This document shows, one piece after another, positions 26,426 through 37,461 of a stretch of DNA of 64,000 nucleotides (position 1 is the first letter of the stretch; every line of letters starts with the position of its first letter). The DNA lies in contig NZ_JAGEMK010000007.1 in NCBI RefSeq assembly GCF_017565425.1, positions 62,001 to 126,000 on the forward strand. Reading direction: 5' to 3'. Made by a program: the position numbers and the translations under genes. Origin of the DNA: Actinotalea soli (GTDB lineage: Bacteria; Actinomycetota; Actinomycetes; Actinomycetales; Cellulomonadaceae). Under the pieces are notes generated by a model. It worked only from the letters and a program-made list of their open reading frames with translations, was not told the DNA's origin and searched no databases.

Positions 26426-27496
26426 GTGCCCCTGGACGACGGCGCTTCGACGGCCGCCCCACCCTCCCCCGGCAAGAGCCGGTCGGGCCCCTCCATGGCC
26501 GACGTCGCCGCCCTGGCGGGGGTCTCCTCGCAGACCGTCTCGAGGGTCTCGACCGACCCGGACAAGGTCCGCCCCGAGACCCGCCGTCGGGTCCAGGCCG
26601 CGATGACCGAGCTCGGCTACTCCCCCAACACCGCGGCCCGCGCCCTGCGCTACGGCAGCTTCGAGACCATCGGCCTGATCGCGCACCGCCTGGCACGGAC
26701 CGGGGAGTCCCGCACGGTCGAGGCCGTGGTCGAGGCGGCCCGACGCCACGGGTACACGGTCAGCCTGATCGACGTCCGCAGCCCGTCCTCCACGGATGTC
26801 GACGAGGCGGTCGCACGGCTGAGCCACCAGGCGATCGACGGGCTGATCATCATCCGGGCCGAGACCGCGACCCCCGCGACCCTCGCCCTCCCCCCTCGCC
26901 TGCCGGTCGTCGTCTCGGACTCCCGGTTCGTCGGTCACCACCCCGCCATCGCGACGGACCAGACCGACGGGACCCGTCAGGCCGTCAGCCACCTGCTCGA
27001 GCTGGGTCACCGCACCGTGCACCACCTGGCCGGGCCCGAGGACTCCGCACCCGCGGAGCAGCGACTCACGGCCTGGCACGACTGCCTGGTCACCGCCGGC
27101 CGCGAGGCGCCCACACCCCGGCGCGGCGACTGGTCAGCCGGCTCGGGGTACGAGCTCGGACGCAGCCTCGCCGAGGACCCCGAGGTCACTGCGGTGTTCT
27201 GCGCCAACGACGAGATGGCCGCAGGCCTCTACCGCGCCCTGCGCGAGGCCGGCCTGCGCGTCCCGGAGGACGTCTCGGTGGTCGGCTTCGACGACATCCC
27301 GCTGGCCGAGCACCTCTGGCCCCCGCTGACCACCGTCGCGCAGGACTTCCACCTCATCGGACAGCTCCTGGTCGACCTGCTCCTCGAGCAGGTCCGTGAC
27401 CGCAAGGACCTGGCCGACCACCGGACCCTCGTCCCGGTCGAGCTCGTGGTGCGGTCCAGCACGGCCCCGCCGCGACCGTCGTCGCCGCGCACCTAG
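26426..27496 (+). CDS. LacI-family transcriptional regulator of galactoside uptake
   Basis: About 356 residues. The N-terminal HTH (SMADVAALAGVSSQTVSRVS at 23-42, then the hinge with SPNTAARALRYG) is followed by a periplasmic-binding-like effector domain ending CANDEMAAGLYRALREAG and VSVVGFDDIPLAEHLWPPLTTV. It should bind the nearby operators and release them on binding a sugar inducer. GTG 26426 is chosen because a -10 lies six bases upstream and family similarity begins soon after; GTG 26381 is in frame but would put operator DNA inside the gene. Confidence 0.92.
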   Translation: MPLDDGASTAAPPSPGKSRSGPSMADVAALAGVSSQTVSRVSTDPDKVRPETRRRVQAAMTELGYSPNTAARALRYGSFETIGLIAHRLARTGESRTVEAVVEAARRHGYTVSLIDVRSPSSTDVDEAVARLSHQAIDGLIIIRAETATPATLALPPRLPVVVSDSRFVGHHPAIATDQTDGTRQAVSHLLELGHRTVHHLAGPEDSAPAEQRLTAWHDCLVTAGREAPTPRRGDWSAGSGYELGRSLAEDPEVTAVFCANDEMAAGLYRALREAGLRVPEDVSVVGFDDIPLAEHLWPPLTTVAQDFHLIGQLLVDLLLEQVRDRKDLADHRTLVPVELVVRSSTAPPRPSSPRT

Positions 27497-27549
27497 CCCT
27501 CCCCGACCTGTCGTCCGTCGCAGCCCCCGCCGTACCCTACGATCCCTAC

Positions 27550-28569
27550 ATGCGATCGATTCTCATTCTTAGTACAGCGGTGTGCGGCGCCCTCGCCCTC
27601 ACGGCCTGCACCAGCCCTTCCCCCAGCACCCCCGACGCCGAGGCCGTCACCGCGGCCGGCTCACCTGCCGAGGTCACGAGCTGCGGTCTCGACCTCGAGG
27701 TGGCCCAGGCCCCGACCCAGGCCGTCACCCTCGAGCAGGGAGCCACCGAGGTCCTGCTCGCCCTGGGTCTCGAGGACAGCATGGTCGGGACCAGCTACCT
27801 CACCGACGCCGTCGCCCCGGAGCTCTCCGAGGCCTACGCCAGCGTGCCGGTCCTGGCTGACCAGTACCCGACCGCCGAGCAGCTGCGCGGCGTCGAGCCG
27901 GACTTCGTGTACTCGATGCGGGCCTCGGCCTTCGCGACGGACGCCGTCGGCCCCCGTGCCGAGCTCCTCGACCTCGGGGTTCCCGCCTACCTGTCGGCCA
28001 ACGACTGCGAGGACCCGAGCCTGGTGGTCGGTCCGGCCGACTTCGACCGGATCTTCACCGAGGTCCGGGACCTCGCTGCGATCTTCGGGGTGCCCGAGCG
28101 CGCCGAGGAGCTCGTCACCGAGCAGCAGGCCGCCCTCGACGAGGTCACGGCCAGCGCCTCCGAGGTGGGCTCCCTCGACGTGGTCTGGATCTACTCGACG
28201 ATCAACGGTGCTCCGATCGTCGCCGGCTCGACGGGCCTCCCCCAGACGTTGACCGACCTCGCCGGGGCGACCAACGCCTTCGACGACCTCGACGCCCAGT
28301 GGTCCGAGACGACCTGGGACGAGATCGCCCAGCGCGACCCCGGCGTGGTCGTGCTGGCCGACCTGTCCCGAGGCCTGCCCGGGGACAGCGCCGAGGAGAA
28401 GGCCGACCACCTGCGCGAGGACCCCGTCGCCTCCCTGCTGAGCGCCGTGCAGGCGGACCAGCTCGTGCCGATCCCCGCGACGGAGATGGACCCCTCGGTC
28501 CGCAGCATCGACGCCCTGCAGACCCTCTCGGCCGCCCTGGTGACCTTCGCCGCGGAGGAGTCCGCATGA
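27550..28569 (+). CDS. FecB/BtuF-type substrate-binding lipoprotein
   Basis: 339 residues. The lipobox ALTACTS (Cys about 20) marks a surface lipoprotein of the cluster that binds siderophores, heme, cobalamin and related cofactors (VTLEQGATEVLLALGLEDSMVG, then AEQLRGVEPDFVYS). It heads a four-gene importer operon with overlapping ends (ATGA with the methyltransferase). A TACGAT hexamer ends six bases before the ATG, indicating a leaderless transcript. Ligand unknown. The cassette resembles one proposed for deazaflavin F420-0 uptake in actinobacteria, but iron-chelate or corrinoid uptake fits equally from sequence. Confidence 0.85.
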   Translation: MRSILILSTAVCGALALTACTSPSPSTPDAEAVTAAGSPAEVTSCGLDLEVAQAPTQAVTLEQGATEVLLALGLEDSMVGTSYLTDAVAPELSEAYASVPVLADQYPTAEQLRGVEPDFVYSMRASAFATDAVGPRAELLDLGVPAYLSANDCEDPSLVVGPADFDRIFTEVRDLAAIFGVPERAEELVTEQQAALDEVTASASEVGSLDVVWIYSTINGAPIVAGSTGLPQTLTDLAGATNAFDDLDAQWSETTWDEIAQRDPGVVVLADLSRGLPGDSAEEKADHLREDPVASLLSAVQADQLVPIPATEMDPSVRSIDALQTLSAALVTFAAEESA

Positions 28570-29357
28570 GCGCGCCCACCACCCCTGCTCCCGCGACGGC
28601 AGACCTGCTCGGATGGTCCCGTGCGCACCTCGACGCCTGGGACCGCCAGCAGAGCGCCTACATCACCCGGCGCGAGGAACGCTTCGCGATGATGCTCGAC
28701 GTGCTTGAGCAGGTCGCCCCCGCGGACGCCGTGGTGCTGGACCTGGCCTGCGGGCCCGGCTCGGTGAGCGCGCGGGTCCTCGAGCGCCTGCCCGGGGCCA
28801 CGTGCATCGCCGTCGACCTCGACCCGGTGCTCCTCGAGCTCGGCCGTCAGGCCCTCGGCGACCACGGCGCCCACCTGAGGTTCGTCGAGGCGGACCTGTG
28901 GGAGCCCGGCTGGGCCGGGGCCCTGGAGGGTGCGCGCCCGCACGCCGTCCTGAGCTCGACCGCTCTGCACTGGCTCCCGGCCGACGTCCTGACACGCGTC
29001 TACCGCGGCGCCCGGGACGTCCTCGCCCCGCAGGGTGTGCTCATGAACGCCGACCACCTCCGCTTCCGCGGCGGCCGCCCGCTCTTCGAGGAGCTGAGCC
29101 GTCAGGACGACGAGGCCACCCAGGCACGGGCGCACGGCGAGGGGGCTCTGAGCTGGGACGACTGGTGGTCCGAGCTCGTCGCCCACGAGCACTTCGCCCC
29201 CCTCGCCGCCGAGCGTGAGCGTCGCTTCGCCGACCGCCCGCCCAACCCTGACCTGTCCCTGACCTTTCACCTCGAGGCCCTGCGCATGGCCGGATTCAGC
29301 GAGGCAGGCCCGATCTGGCAGCACCTGGATGACTACGTCCTCCTCGCACAGGCCTGA
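28566..29357 (+). CDS. Class I SAM-dependent methyltransferase inside the importer operon
   Basis: 263 residues. Rossmann motif I VVLDLACGPGSVSARVLERL (about 60-78), acidic motif II CIAVDLDPVLLELG, then SSTALHWLPADVL, resembling small-molecule methyltransferases of the trans-aconitate/Tam type. ATG overlaps the binding-protein stop (ATGA), and its 3' end overlaps the permease gene by 29 bp, so it is embedded in the transport operon. It might modify the imported ligand; the substrate is not readable from sequence. Confidence 0.85.
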   Translation: MSAPTTPAPATADLLGWSRAHLDAWDRQQSAYITRREERFAMMLDVLEQVAPADAVVLDLACGPGSVSARVLERLPGATCIAVDLDPVLLELGRQALGDHGAHLRFVEADLWEPGWAGALEGARPHAVLSSTALHWLPADVLTRVYRGARDVLAPQGVLMNADHLRFRGGRPLFEELSRQDDEATQARAHGEGALSWDDWWSELVAHEHFAPLAAERERRFADRPPNPDLSLTFHLEALRMAGFSEAGPIWQHLDDYVLLAQA

Positions 29358-30405
29358 GACCGACGGGCGCAGGCTGAGGCTCGGGGCACACCCGGCACCC
29401 CTCGCACCCTGGCAGGTCGCCCTGCTCGCCGTCCTCGCGCTGGTCGCGGTCGCGCTCCTCGCGATCGCGGCCGGCGGGGGCGCGGTGACCCTCGAGCAGA
29501 CGGCGCGCTCGCTGGCCGCCCACGTCGGTCTGCCCGTCGTGCCGCCCCCTCCCCTGACCGACTCGATCGTGTGGGAGCTCCGCGTCCCGCGGGTGCTGCT
29601 GGCTGCGGTCGCGGGTGCGGGGCTCGCGGTCTCCGGGTGCGTGCTGCAGGCCGTGACCCGCAACCCCCTGGCCGAGCCGTACCTGCTGGGCATCTCCTCG
29701 GGGGCCTCGACCGGCGCCGTCCTCGTCCTGGCGACGGGTCTGGGCGCGGGGTCCGTCAGCCTCGCCGGTGGGGCGCTGGTCGGCGGTCTGGTCGCCTTCG
29801 GGCTCGTGCTGCTCCTCATGGGGCCCCGGGACCCGAGCGCCAACCGGATCGTGCTCACCGGGGTGGTCGTCGGGCAGCTCTTCACGGCGCTGACCTCCCT
29901 CGTCCTGCTCGGCTGGGGCGACGCCGACGCCGCGCGCGGCCTGACGTACTGGTTGGTCGGCTCGCTCGCCGCAGCCCGGTGGGACGCCGTCATCCTGTGC
30001 GCCGTGGTCACCGGGGTGGCCCTCGTCCTCTTCGTCGCCCTCGGTCCTGATCTCGACGGCCTGGCCTTCGGGAACGAGAGCGCGAGCTCCCTCGGGGTCG
30101 ACGTCGGGTCCGTCCGGCTCGCCGTCCTCCTCGGGGCCGCGGCGACCACGGCCGTCCTGGTGGCCTCGATCGGCGCGATCGGGTTCGTCGGGCTGATCGT
30201 GCCCCACGCCACGCGGTACCTCGTCGGTCACCGCCACCGCGCCCTGCTGCCGACCTCGGCCGTCGTCGGGGCCCTGTTCCTCGTGCTCGCGGACACCGCA
30301 GGCCGGATCGCCCTGGCGCCGCGCCAGGTGCCCGCCGGAGTCGTCACGGCCCTGCTGGGCGTGCCCGTGTTCCTCGTCATCCTCCGACGCAAGGAGCGCA
30401 CATGA
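29329..30405 (+). CDS. FecCD-family ABC permease
   Basis: 358 residues with about nine to ten membrane segments. Typical FecCD stretches are LRVPRVLLAAVAGAGLAVSG, QAVTRNPLAEPYLLGISSGA and IGFVGLIVPHATRYLVG with the ATPase-coupling loop. Starts inside the methyltransferase gene and ends with an ATGA overlap into the ATPase gene. Confidence 0.93.
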   Translation: MTTSSSHRPETDGRRLRLGAHPAPLAPWQVALLAVLALVAVALLAIAAGGGAVTLEQTARSLAAHVGLPVVPPPPLTDSIVWELRVPRVLLAAVAGAGLAVSGCVLQAVTRNPLAEPYLLGISSGASTGAVLVLATGLGAGSVSLAGGALVGGLVAFGLVLLLMGPRDPSANRIVLTGVVVGQLFTALTSLVLLGWGDADAARGLTYWLVGSLAAARWDAVILCAVVTGVALVLFVALGPDLDGLAFGNESASSLGVDVGSVRLAVLLGAAATTAVLVASIGAIGFVGLIVPHATRYLVGHRHRALLPTSAVVGALFLVLADTAGRIALAPRQVPAGVVTALLGVPVFLVILRRKERT

Positions 30406-31223
30406 GCGCGGGACCGGTCCACCTGCGTGCCGAGCACCTCACAGTCCTCCGGCGCGGCCGGGCCATCGTCGACGACGTCCGGCTCGAGGCGCGACCGGGT
30501 CAGGTGACGGGGCTGATCGGGCCCAACGGCTCGGGCAAGTCGACGGTGCTGCGCTGCCTCGCCGCGACCCTGCGCCCCACGAGCGGTCGGGTGCTGCTCG
30601 ACGGCGTCGAGGTCGCCGGCATGCCGCGGCGGCGGCTGGCGCGGGCGGTGGCCACCATGGACCAGGCGAGCGAGACCGAGCTCGACCTCACGGTGCGCGA
30701 CGTGGTGCAGCTCGGTCGGCTGCCGCACCGCTCACGCTGGGCCGCCGGCTCGGCCGAGGACGCCATGGTGTGCGCCGAAGCCCTCGAGCGGGTCGACATG
30801 GGCGGGCTCGAGGGGCGCCCCTGGCGCACGCTCTCGGGCGGGGAGCGCCAGCGCGTGCAGGTCGCACGGGTTCTCGCGCAGCAGCCCCGCGGCCTGCTCC
30901 TGGACGAGCCCACCAATCATCTCGACGTCCAGCACCAGTTCGAGCTCCTGGACCTGCTCACGGCGACCGGACTCACGGTGGTGGTCGTCCTGCACGACCT
31001 CAGCCTCGCGGCACGGTACTGCGACTCTCTCGTCGTGCTGCGCGAGGGTCGGGTCGAGGGGCAGGGCCCGCCGCAGCAGATGCTCACCCCGGACCTCATC
31101 GAGAAGGTCTTCCGTGTGCGGGCCGAGGTGTGGGCGGACGAGGGTGGCACCGCGGTGCGCCTGCTCGGGAGCGCCGGTCGGCAGATCGACAGGCCTTGCA
31201 CCATGCGCGCACCGGCCCCGTGA
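30402..31223 (+). CDS. FecE/BtuD-type ABC ATPase
   Basis: 273 residues. Walker A GPNGSGKST (about 45-53), signature LSGGERQRVQVARVLAQQP, Walker B GLLLDEPTNHLDVQHQ and switch His VVVLHDLSLAARYCD. It pairs with the FecCD permease to power uptake. The C-terminal tail beyond VRLLG adds about 18 residues that look non-conserved. Confidence 0.94.
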   Translation: MSAGPVHLRAEHLTVLRRGRAIVDDVRLEARPGQVTGLIGPNGSGKSTVLRCLAATLRPTSGRVLLDGVEVAGMPRRRLARAVATMDQASETELDLTVRDVVQLGRLPHRSRWAAGSAEDAMVCAEALERVDMGGLEGRPWRTLSGGERQRVQVARVLAQQPRGLLLDEPTNHLDVQHQFELLDLLTATGLTVVVVLHDLSLAARYCDSLVVLREGRVEGQGPPQQMLTPDLIEKVFRVRAEVWADEGGTAVRLLGSAGRQIDRPCTMRAPAP

Positions 31224-31283
31224 CGCTCGCGGCCGCCAGGCCTCCCTGAGGCGCGCCCGGCACGACCGGTAGATGATGACGAG

Positions 31284-32802
<1,519 letters not shown>

Positions 32803-32816
<14 letters not shown>

Positions 32817-35466
32817 CCGGCCCCGGCTGGCTCGCGGCGGTCTCACCGGCGCTCGAGGCGGCGGGGTGCTCGACCTCGACGTGCGGGTGGCGTCGCTCGA
32901 GCTTGGCCCCCTCGACGTCCACGTCGGGCAGGATGCGGTCGAGCCAGCGCGGCAGCCACCAGGCCTTGTCCCCCGCGAGGTGCATGAGTGCCGGGATCAG
33001 CAGCATGCGGACCACGAAGGCGTCGACGAGCACGCCGAAGGCCAGGGCGAACCCGATCGGCCGGATCATCGCGCTGTGGGCGAAGATGAACCCGCCGAAG
33101 ACCGAGATCATGATGATCGCCGCAGCGGTGACCACCGCCCGACCGGCCCGGAAGCCCTGGGCGACCGCGAGCCGTGCCGGCGCGCCGTGGGCGTAGGCCT
33201 CGCGCATGCCTGTCCCGAGGAACAGCATGTAGTCCATCGCGAGCCCGAACAGGATGCCGACCAGGATCGTCGGCAGGAAGTTCAGCACCGGGCCCGGGGA
33301 CTCCACCCCGAACACGCCGCCCAACCAGCCCCACTGGTAGATCGCCACGACCCCGCCGAGGGCCGCGAAGAAGGACAGGATGAACCCGAGGGTCGCGATG
33401 ACCGGCACGTAGATCGACCGGAACACGAGCATCAGGATGACCATCGACAGGCCCACGACCACCGCGAGGTAGGTCGGCAGGGCGTCGGCGAGGGCCTGCG
33501 AGACGTCGATGCTGCCGCTCGCGGCCCCCGCGATGCCGAAGGTCGCATCCCCGTCGACGACGTCCAGCTCGCGCAGGTCGGTGACGAGCTGCTCGGTCGA
33601 CTCGCTCGTGGGTCCCTCGGCCGGGACCACCTGGAAGGCGACGAGCCCGCCGTCCTCCGAGGCGCCGACCGGGGCGACGGCGACGACGTCGTCCTGGCTG
33701 AAGAGCTGCTGGGCGATGGCGACCTGCGTGCTGAGGTCCTCCCCGGCGCCGTCAGCCACCTCGGCCACGGCGAGCAGGGTGCCGTTCTGACCGTCGCCGA
33801 ACTTCTCGGTGACGGTCTCGTAGGCCTGGTACTGGGTCGAGTCGGACGGCTCCGAGGAGCCGTCCGGCAGGCCGAGCCGCAGGTCGAGGGCCGGCAGCGC
33901 GATCACGACGAGGGCGGCCGCGCCGAGCACGACGCGGGCGACCGCGCTCGTGGTCGACATGGGGCGCGCCGCGGCGACCGGTGAGGGTGCGGCCGCACCG
34001 GGGGTGGCCGCCGCACCGTGCAGGGCTGCCCGCTCCTTCGTGCTGAGGATGCGCGGCCCGACCAGGGAGAGCAGCGCGGGGGTCATGGTGACCGCGATCA
34101 TCACCGCGACGGCCACGCAGAACGCGGCGACGGTGCCCATGAGGCCCAGGAACGGGATGCCCGTGATGTTGAGCCCGAGCAGCGCGATGAGGACCGTCGC
34201 ACCGGCGAAGACCACCGCGTTGCCCGAGGTCCCGTTGGCCAGGCCGATGGACTCCTCGACGTCGTAACCCTGCTTGAGCTGACGCCGGTGACGGTTGACG
34301 ATGAACAGCGAGTAGTCGATCCCGACCGCCAGGCCGAGCATCAGGCCGAGCACGGGGGTCACCGAGACCATCTCGACCACGCCGGAGAGGGACAGGGCAC
34401 CGAGGGCCCCGATGCCGACGCCGACGAGGGCCGTGAGGATGGGCAGTCCGGCACCGATCAGGGTGCCGAGCATGACGAGCAGGACGATCGCGGCGACGAC
34501 GACGCCGACGGCCTCGCCCACGCCGAGGATCTCGGGGGTGGCCGTGGCGATGTCGGCGCCGAAGCTCGACTCCACCCCGTCGACCGGCGGGTCCCCGAGC
34601 ACCTCCATGACCTCGTCCTTGGTCTCCTGGGTGATCTCGAACTGGCTCTCGGAGAACGAGAGGTTGGCGATCGCGGCGCTGCCGTCCTCCGAGACGAGGC
34701 GGATCTCGGCGGCACCCTCGAGCAGCTGGGCACCCAGCTCGGCCTCGGTGGCCTGCTCCTCGAGCATCGTCGCCTGCTCCTCGAGCTCGGCGCGCCCGGC
34801 CTCGAGCTCGGCCTCCTGGGCCTCGAGGGCCGTCTGCTGCGCGTCGAGCTGGGCGAGCCCTGCGTCGACCTCGGCCTGCTGGGCGTCGAGCTGGGGTGCG
34901 GCCAGGTCGAACGCCCCGGCGGCCTCGGCCTGCTCGCGGGCGGCGTCGATCGCGGCCTGCCCCTGCTCGAGCTCGGCCCGCGCGGCGTCGAGCTGGGCGC
35001 GACCGTCCTCGAGCTGGGCGGCGCCGTCGTCGATCTGCGCGCGGCCCTGCTCGATCTGCGCGCGCCCGTCCTCGATCTGAGCCAGCCCGTCCTCGAGGGC
35101 CTGCTGCTGCTCGGCGCGCTCGGCCTCGGTCTGGAACGGGTCGATGACCCCCTCGACGCCGTCGACCTCGGTGACCCCCGCGAGCCAGGGGCTCAGCTCG
35201 TCGCGCTGGGCCTGGGTGATCTCGGAGCCGTCCTCGGTGCTGAGGACCACGGTGCCGGTGCCACCTGCTGCCGAGGGGAACTCCTCCTCGAGCTGCTCGG
35301 TCACCTCGGCGGTCGGGGTGTTGGGGATCGTCAGGGCCGTCGTCAGGGTGCCGCCGCCGACGGCGAAGGCGACCCCCGCGAGCGCGAGGACGGCCACCCA
35401 GGCGGCGACCACGAGGCGGGCACGCCGCGCCGCGAGGCGTCCGAGTCGGAACAGGATCTCAGCCAT
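32803..35466 (-). CDS. MMPL/RND-family membrane exporter with a large coiled-coil ectodomain
   Basis: 887 residues. Eleven to twelve membrane helices in two six-helix halves, each with the MMPL proton-relay helix (VGIDYSLFIVNRHRRQL; FGLAMDYMLFLGTGMREAY). Between helices 1 and 2, residues about 105-240 form repeated EDGRAQIEQGRAQ-like units rich in Gln, Glu and Ala, a long coiled coil such as seen in YhgE/Pip-type proteins. It probably exports lipids, glycolipids or drugs by proton motive force. ATG at 35466 has AAAGG six bases upstream. It follows the TetR gene by 86 bp on the same strand, so it is the likely target. Confidence 0.92.
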
Positions 35467-35552
35467 GTCGACCTTTCGAGGTGCATGAGGCGGGAAGGAT
35501 GCGGTGCTGCGGTGCAAGAGTCTGGGACGGACGGGGGGCGGAGGGGAGCCGG

Positions 35553-36227
35553 TCAGGCGGAGGTCGGGTCCCCGGGGTCGTGCTCGCGGGCGTACCCCGA
35601 CCGGAGCCGGGCGAGGAAGCGGTCGACCAGGCTCGACCACACCGCGCGCGAGGCGTCGTCGTCGGCTGCGGCGGTGGCCTCGTACCAGTGGCGGTGCACG
35701 ACGAGCACCCCGTGGAGCACGGTGTTGACGAGCAGGTCGATCTCGAGAGCGTCGACCCCGGGCCTCCGCTCGCGCATCGCGGCGGCGAGGCGCAGGCCAC
35801 CGTCCTCGAGCACGCGGAGCAGCACGCCGTCGACCCAGGGGGACTGATCCTTGTCCCCGAGCGACCGCGTCAGGTAGGACATCGACGGGACGAGGTCGGT
35901 GGCCCGGACCGCAGCGGCCAGCTCGTCGAAGGCCTCGTCGACGGAGGCACTCCTCTGCGCCGCGTCCTCGGGGGGAGGCTGGGCCGTGTAGCAGTCGACC
36001 AGCTCGGCCATGACGTCGTCGAAGACCGCGGCCAGGACGTCCCCGAGGGAGGCGAAGTGGTTGAAGACGGTGCGGCGCGAGACGTCGGCGCGCACGGCGA
36101 GGTCCTCGATGGTGAAGTTCAGCCCGCCGGTCTCCTCGAGCAGGACAGCCGCGGCCGCGACGATGGCCCTCCGGTGGCGCTCCTTGAGGGCAGCGCGCCG
36201 GTCAGTGATGGGATGAATCGCGGGCAC
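35553..36227 (-). CDS. TetR-family regulator of the MMPL exporter
   Basis: 224 residues. HTH near the N-terminus (FTIEDLAVRADVSRRTVFNHF, with starting helix AIVAAAAVLLEETG), helical ligand domain after residue 65. GTG at 36227 is chosen because TACTAT ends five bases upstream and TTGCAC lies 18 bp further back, giving a good leaderless promoter. Two palindromes at this promoter suggest autorepression with co-control of the MMPL gene. Confidence 0.9.
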   Translation of the reverse strand: MPAIHPITDRRAALKERHRRAIVAAAAVLLEETGGLNFTIEDLAVRADVSRRTVFNHFASLGDVLAAVFDDVMAELVDCYTAQPPPEDAAQRSASVDEAFDELAAAVRATDLVPSMSYLTRSLGDKDQSPWVDGVLLRVLEDGGLRLAAAMRERRPGVDALEIDLLVNTVLHGVLVVHRHWYEATAAADDDASRAVWSSLVDRFLARLRSGYAREHDPGDPTSA

Positions 36228-36232
36228 GGCGC

Positions 36233-36280
36233 ATAGTAGGCAGGTCACTGCACTGAGTGCAACGGTGCACTGGGTGCACC
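36233..36280 (-). promoter_or_regulatory. tetR promoter with two operator palindromes
   Basis: Minus-strand -10 TACTAT (36233-36238), 18-bp spacer, -35 TTGCAC (36257-36262). TGCACTGAGTGCA (36249-36261) overlaps the -35; GGTGCACTGGGTGCACC (36264-36280) lies directly upstream. The shared core TGCACTGRGTGCA repeats at a 17-bp interval, a layout seen for TetR proteins binding as paired dimers. Confidence 0.7.
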
Positions 36281-36322
36281 TGGCGACCAGGCCTCCCGCA
36301 GACGCGGTGCGGGACGGGTAGG

Positions 36323-37270
36323 TCAGTGGGCCGCCCGGGCGCCCCCACGCCGAGGCAGCACGTGCATGACCGCGACGACGACAGCCCCCACCACCAGCCC
36401 CACCAGCGCCGAGGCGAGGGTGTTCACCACCCAGGCCACGAACCCGCCCACCCCCGCGAGCCCGTGCACGGCCTCCTCGAGGTGGTGGACCAGGGCGTAG
36501 GGGGCGTGCCAGCCGAGCTCGTCGACCCCCACCAGCAGGATGTGCCCGCCGACCCAGAGCATCGCGACGATGCCGACCGTCGAGAGGACGGCGAGCACCG
36601 AGGGCATCGCGCGGACCAGGAGGCGTCCGCCCGCGGCGACGGCCCCCCGGCGGGTCTTGGCGAGGTGCAGCCCGATGTCGTCCATCTTCACGATCAGGCC
36701 GACGATGCCGTAGACCAGGGCCGTGATGCCGAGAGCGACGACGACGAGGATGACGGCGCGGGAGACCAGCGGCTCGTCGGCCACCTCGTTGAGCGCGATC
36801 ACCATGATCTCCGCCGAGAGGATGAAGTCCGTGCGGATCGCCCCGCTGACCACGGTCTTCTCGGCGTCCTCGCCCTGCACGGCCGCGGGCACGGCCGTCT
36901 TGGCCTTGGCGTGCCCGGTGACCAGCTCGTAGACCTTCTCGGCGCCCTCGAAGGCGAGGTACGCACCCCCGACCATGAGGATCGGGGTCAGCAGCCACGG
37001 CAGCAGCTCGCTGAGCAGCAGCGCGGCCGGGAGGATGAAGAGCAGCTTGTTGCGCAGCGAGCCGACGGCGATCCTGCGCACGATGGGCAGCTCGCGCGCG
37101 GCCACCACGCCGTGGATGTAGCGCGGGGTCACCGCGGTGTCGTCGATCACGACCCCCGCAGCCTTCGCGCTCGCCCGGCCCGCGGCGGCGCCGACGTCGT
37201 CCACCGACGCAGCGGCGAGCTTCGCGAGAGCCGCGATGTCATCCAGAAGAGCTGCCAGACCGCCGGCCAT
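36323..37270 (-). CDS. DUF808 (YedI-type) membrane protein
   Basis: 315 residues with six to seven hydrophobic segments. The opening AGGLAALLDDIAALAKLAA and the middle KTVVSGAIRTDFILSAEIMVI and DEPLVSRAVIL are characteristic of the YedI/DUF808 family. Function is unknown. ATG at 37270 is preceded by GGGAGA. No operon partner is evident. Confidence 0.88.
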   Translation of the reverse strand: MAGGLAALLDDIAALAKLAAASVDDVGAAAGRASAKAAGVVIDDTAVTPRYIHGVVAARELPIVRRIAVGSLRNKLLFILPAALLLSELLPWLLTPILMVGGAYLAFEGAEKVYELVTGHAKAKTAVPAAVQGEDAEKTVVSGAIRTDFILSAEIMVIALNEVADEPLVSRAVILVVVALGITALVYGIVGLIVKMDDIGLHLAKTRRGAVAAGGRLLVRAMPSVLAVLSTVGIVAMLWVGGHILLVGVDELGWHAPYALVHHLEEAVHGLAGVGGFVAWVVNTLASALVGLVVGAVVVAVMHVLPRRGGARAAH

Positions 37271-37461
37271 CAGGTCTCCCTCGTCAGCACCGCGAGCCTC
37301 ACGCGCGCCGCGGCCGGGTGCCGGGCCCTGCTTCGTCTCGGCGACAGAGTAGGCGACCGCGGCGACCCGTGGGGGCCACGCCCCCCGGCGCGCGCAACCA
37401 CCTGACCTGACCTAGCGTGACGCAGGTCCGGTCTGCCGACCGCGGAAGGGTCGTCGTCACC

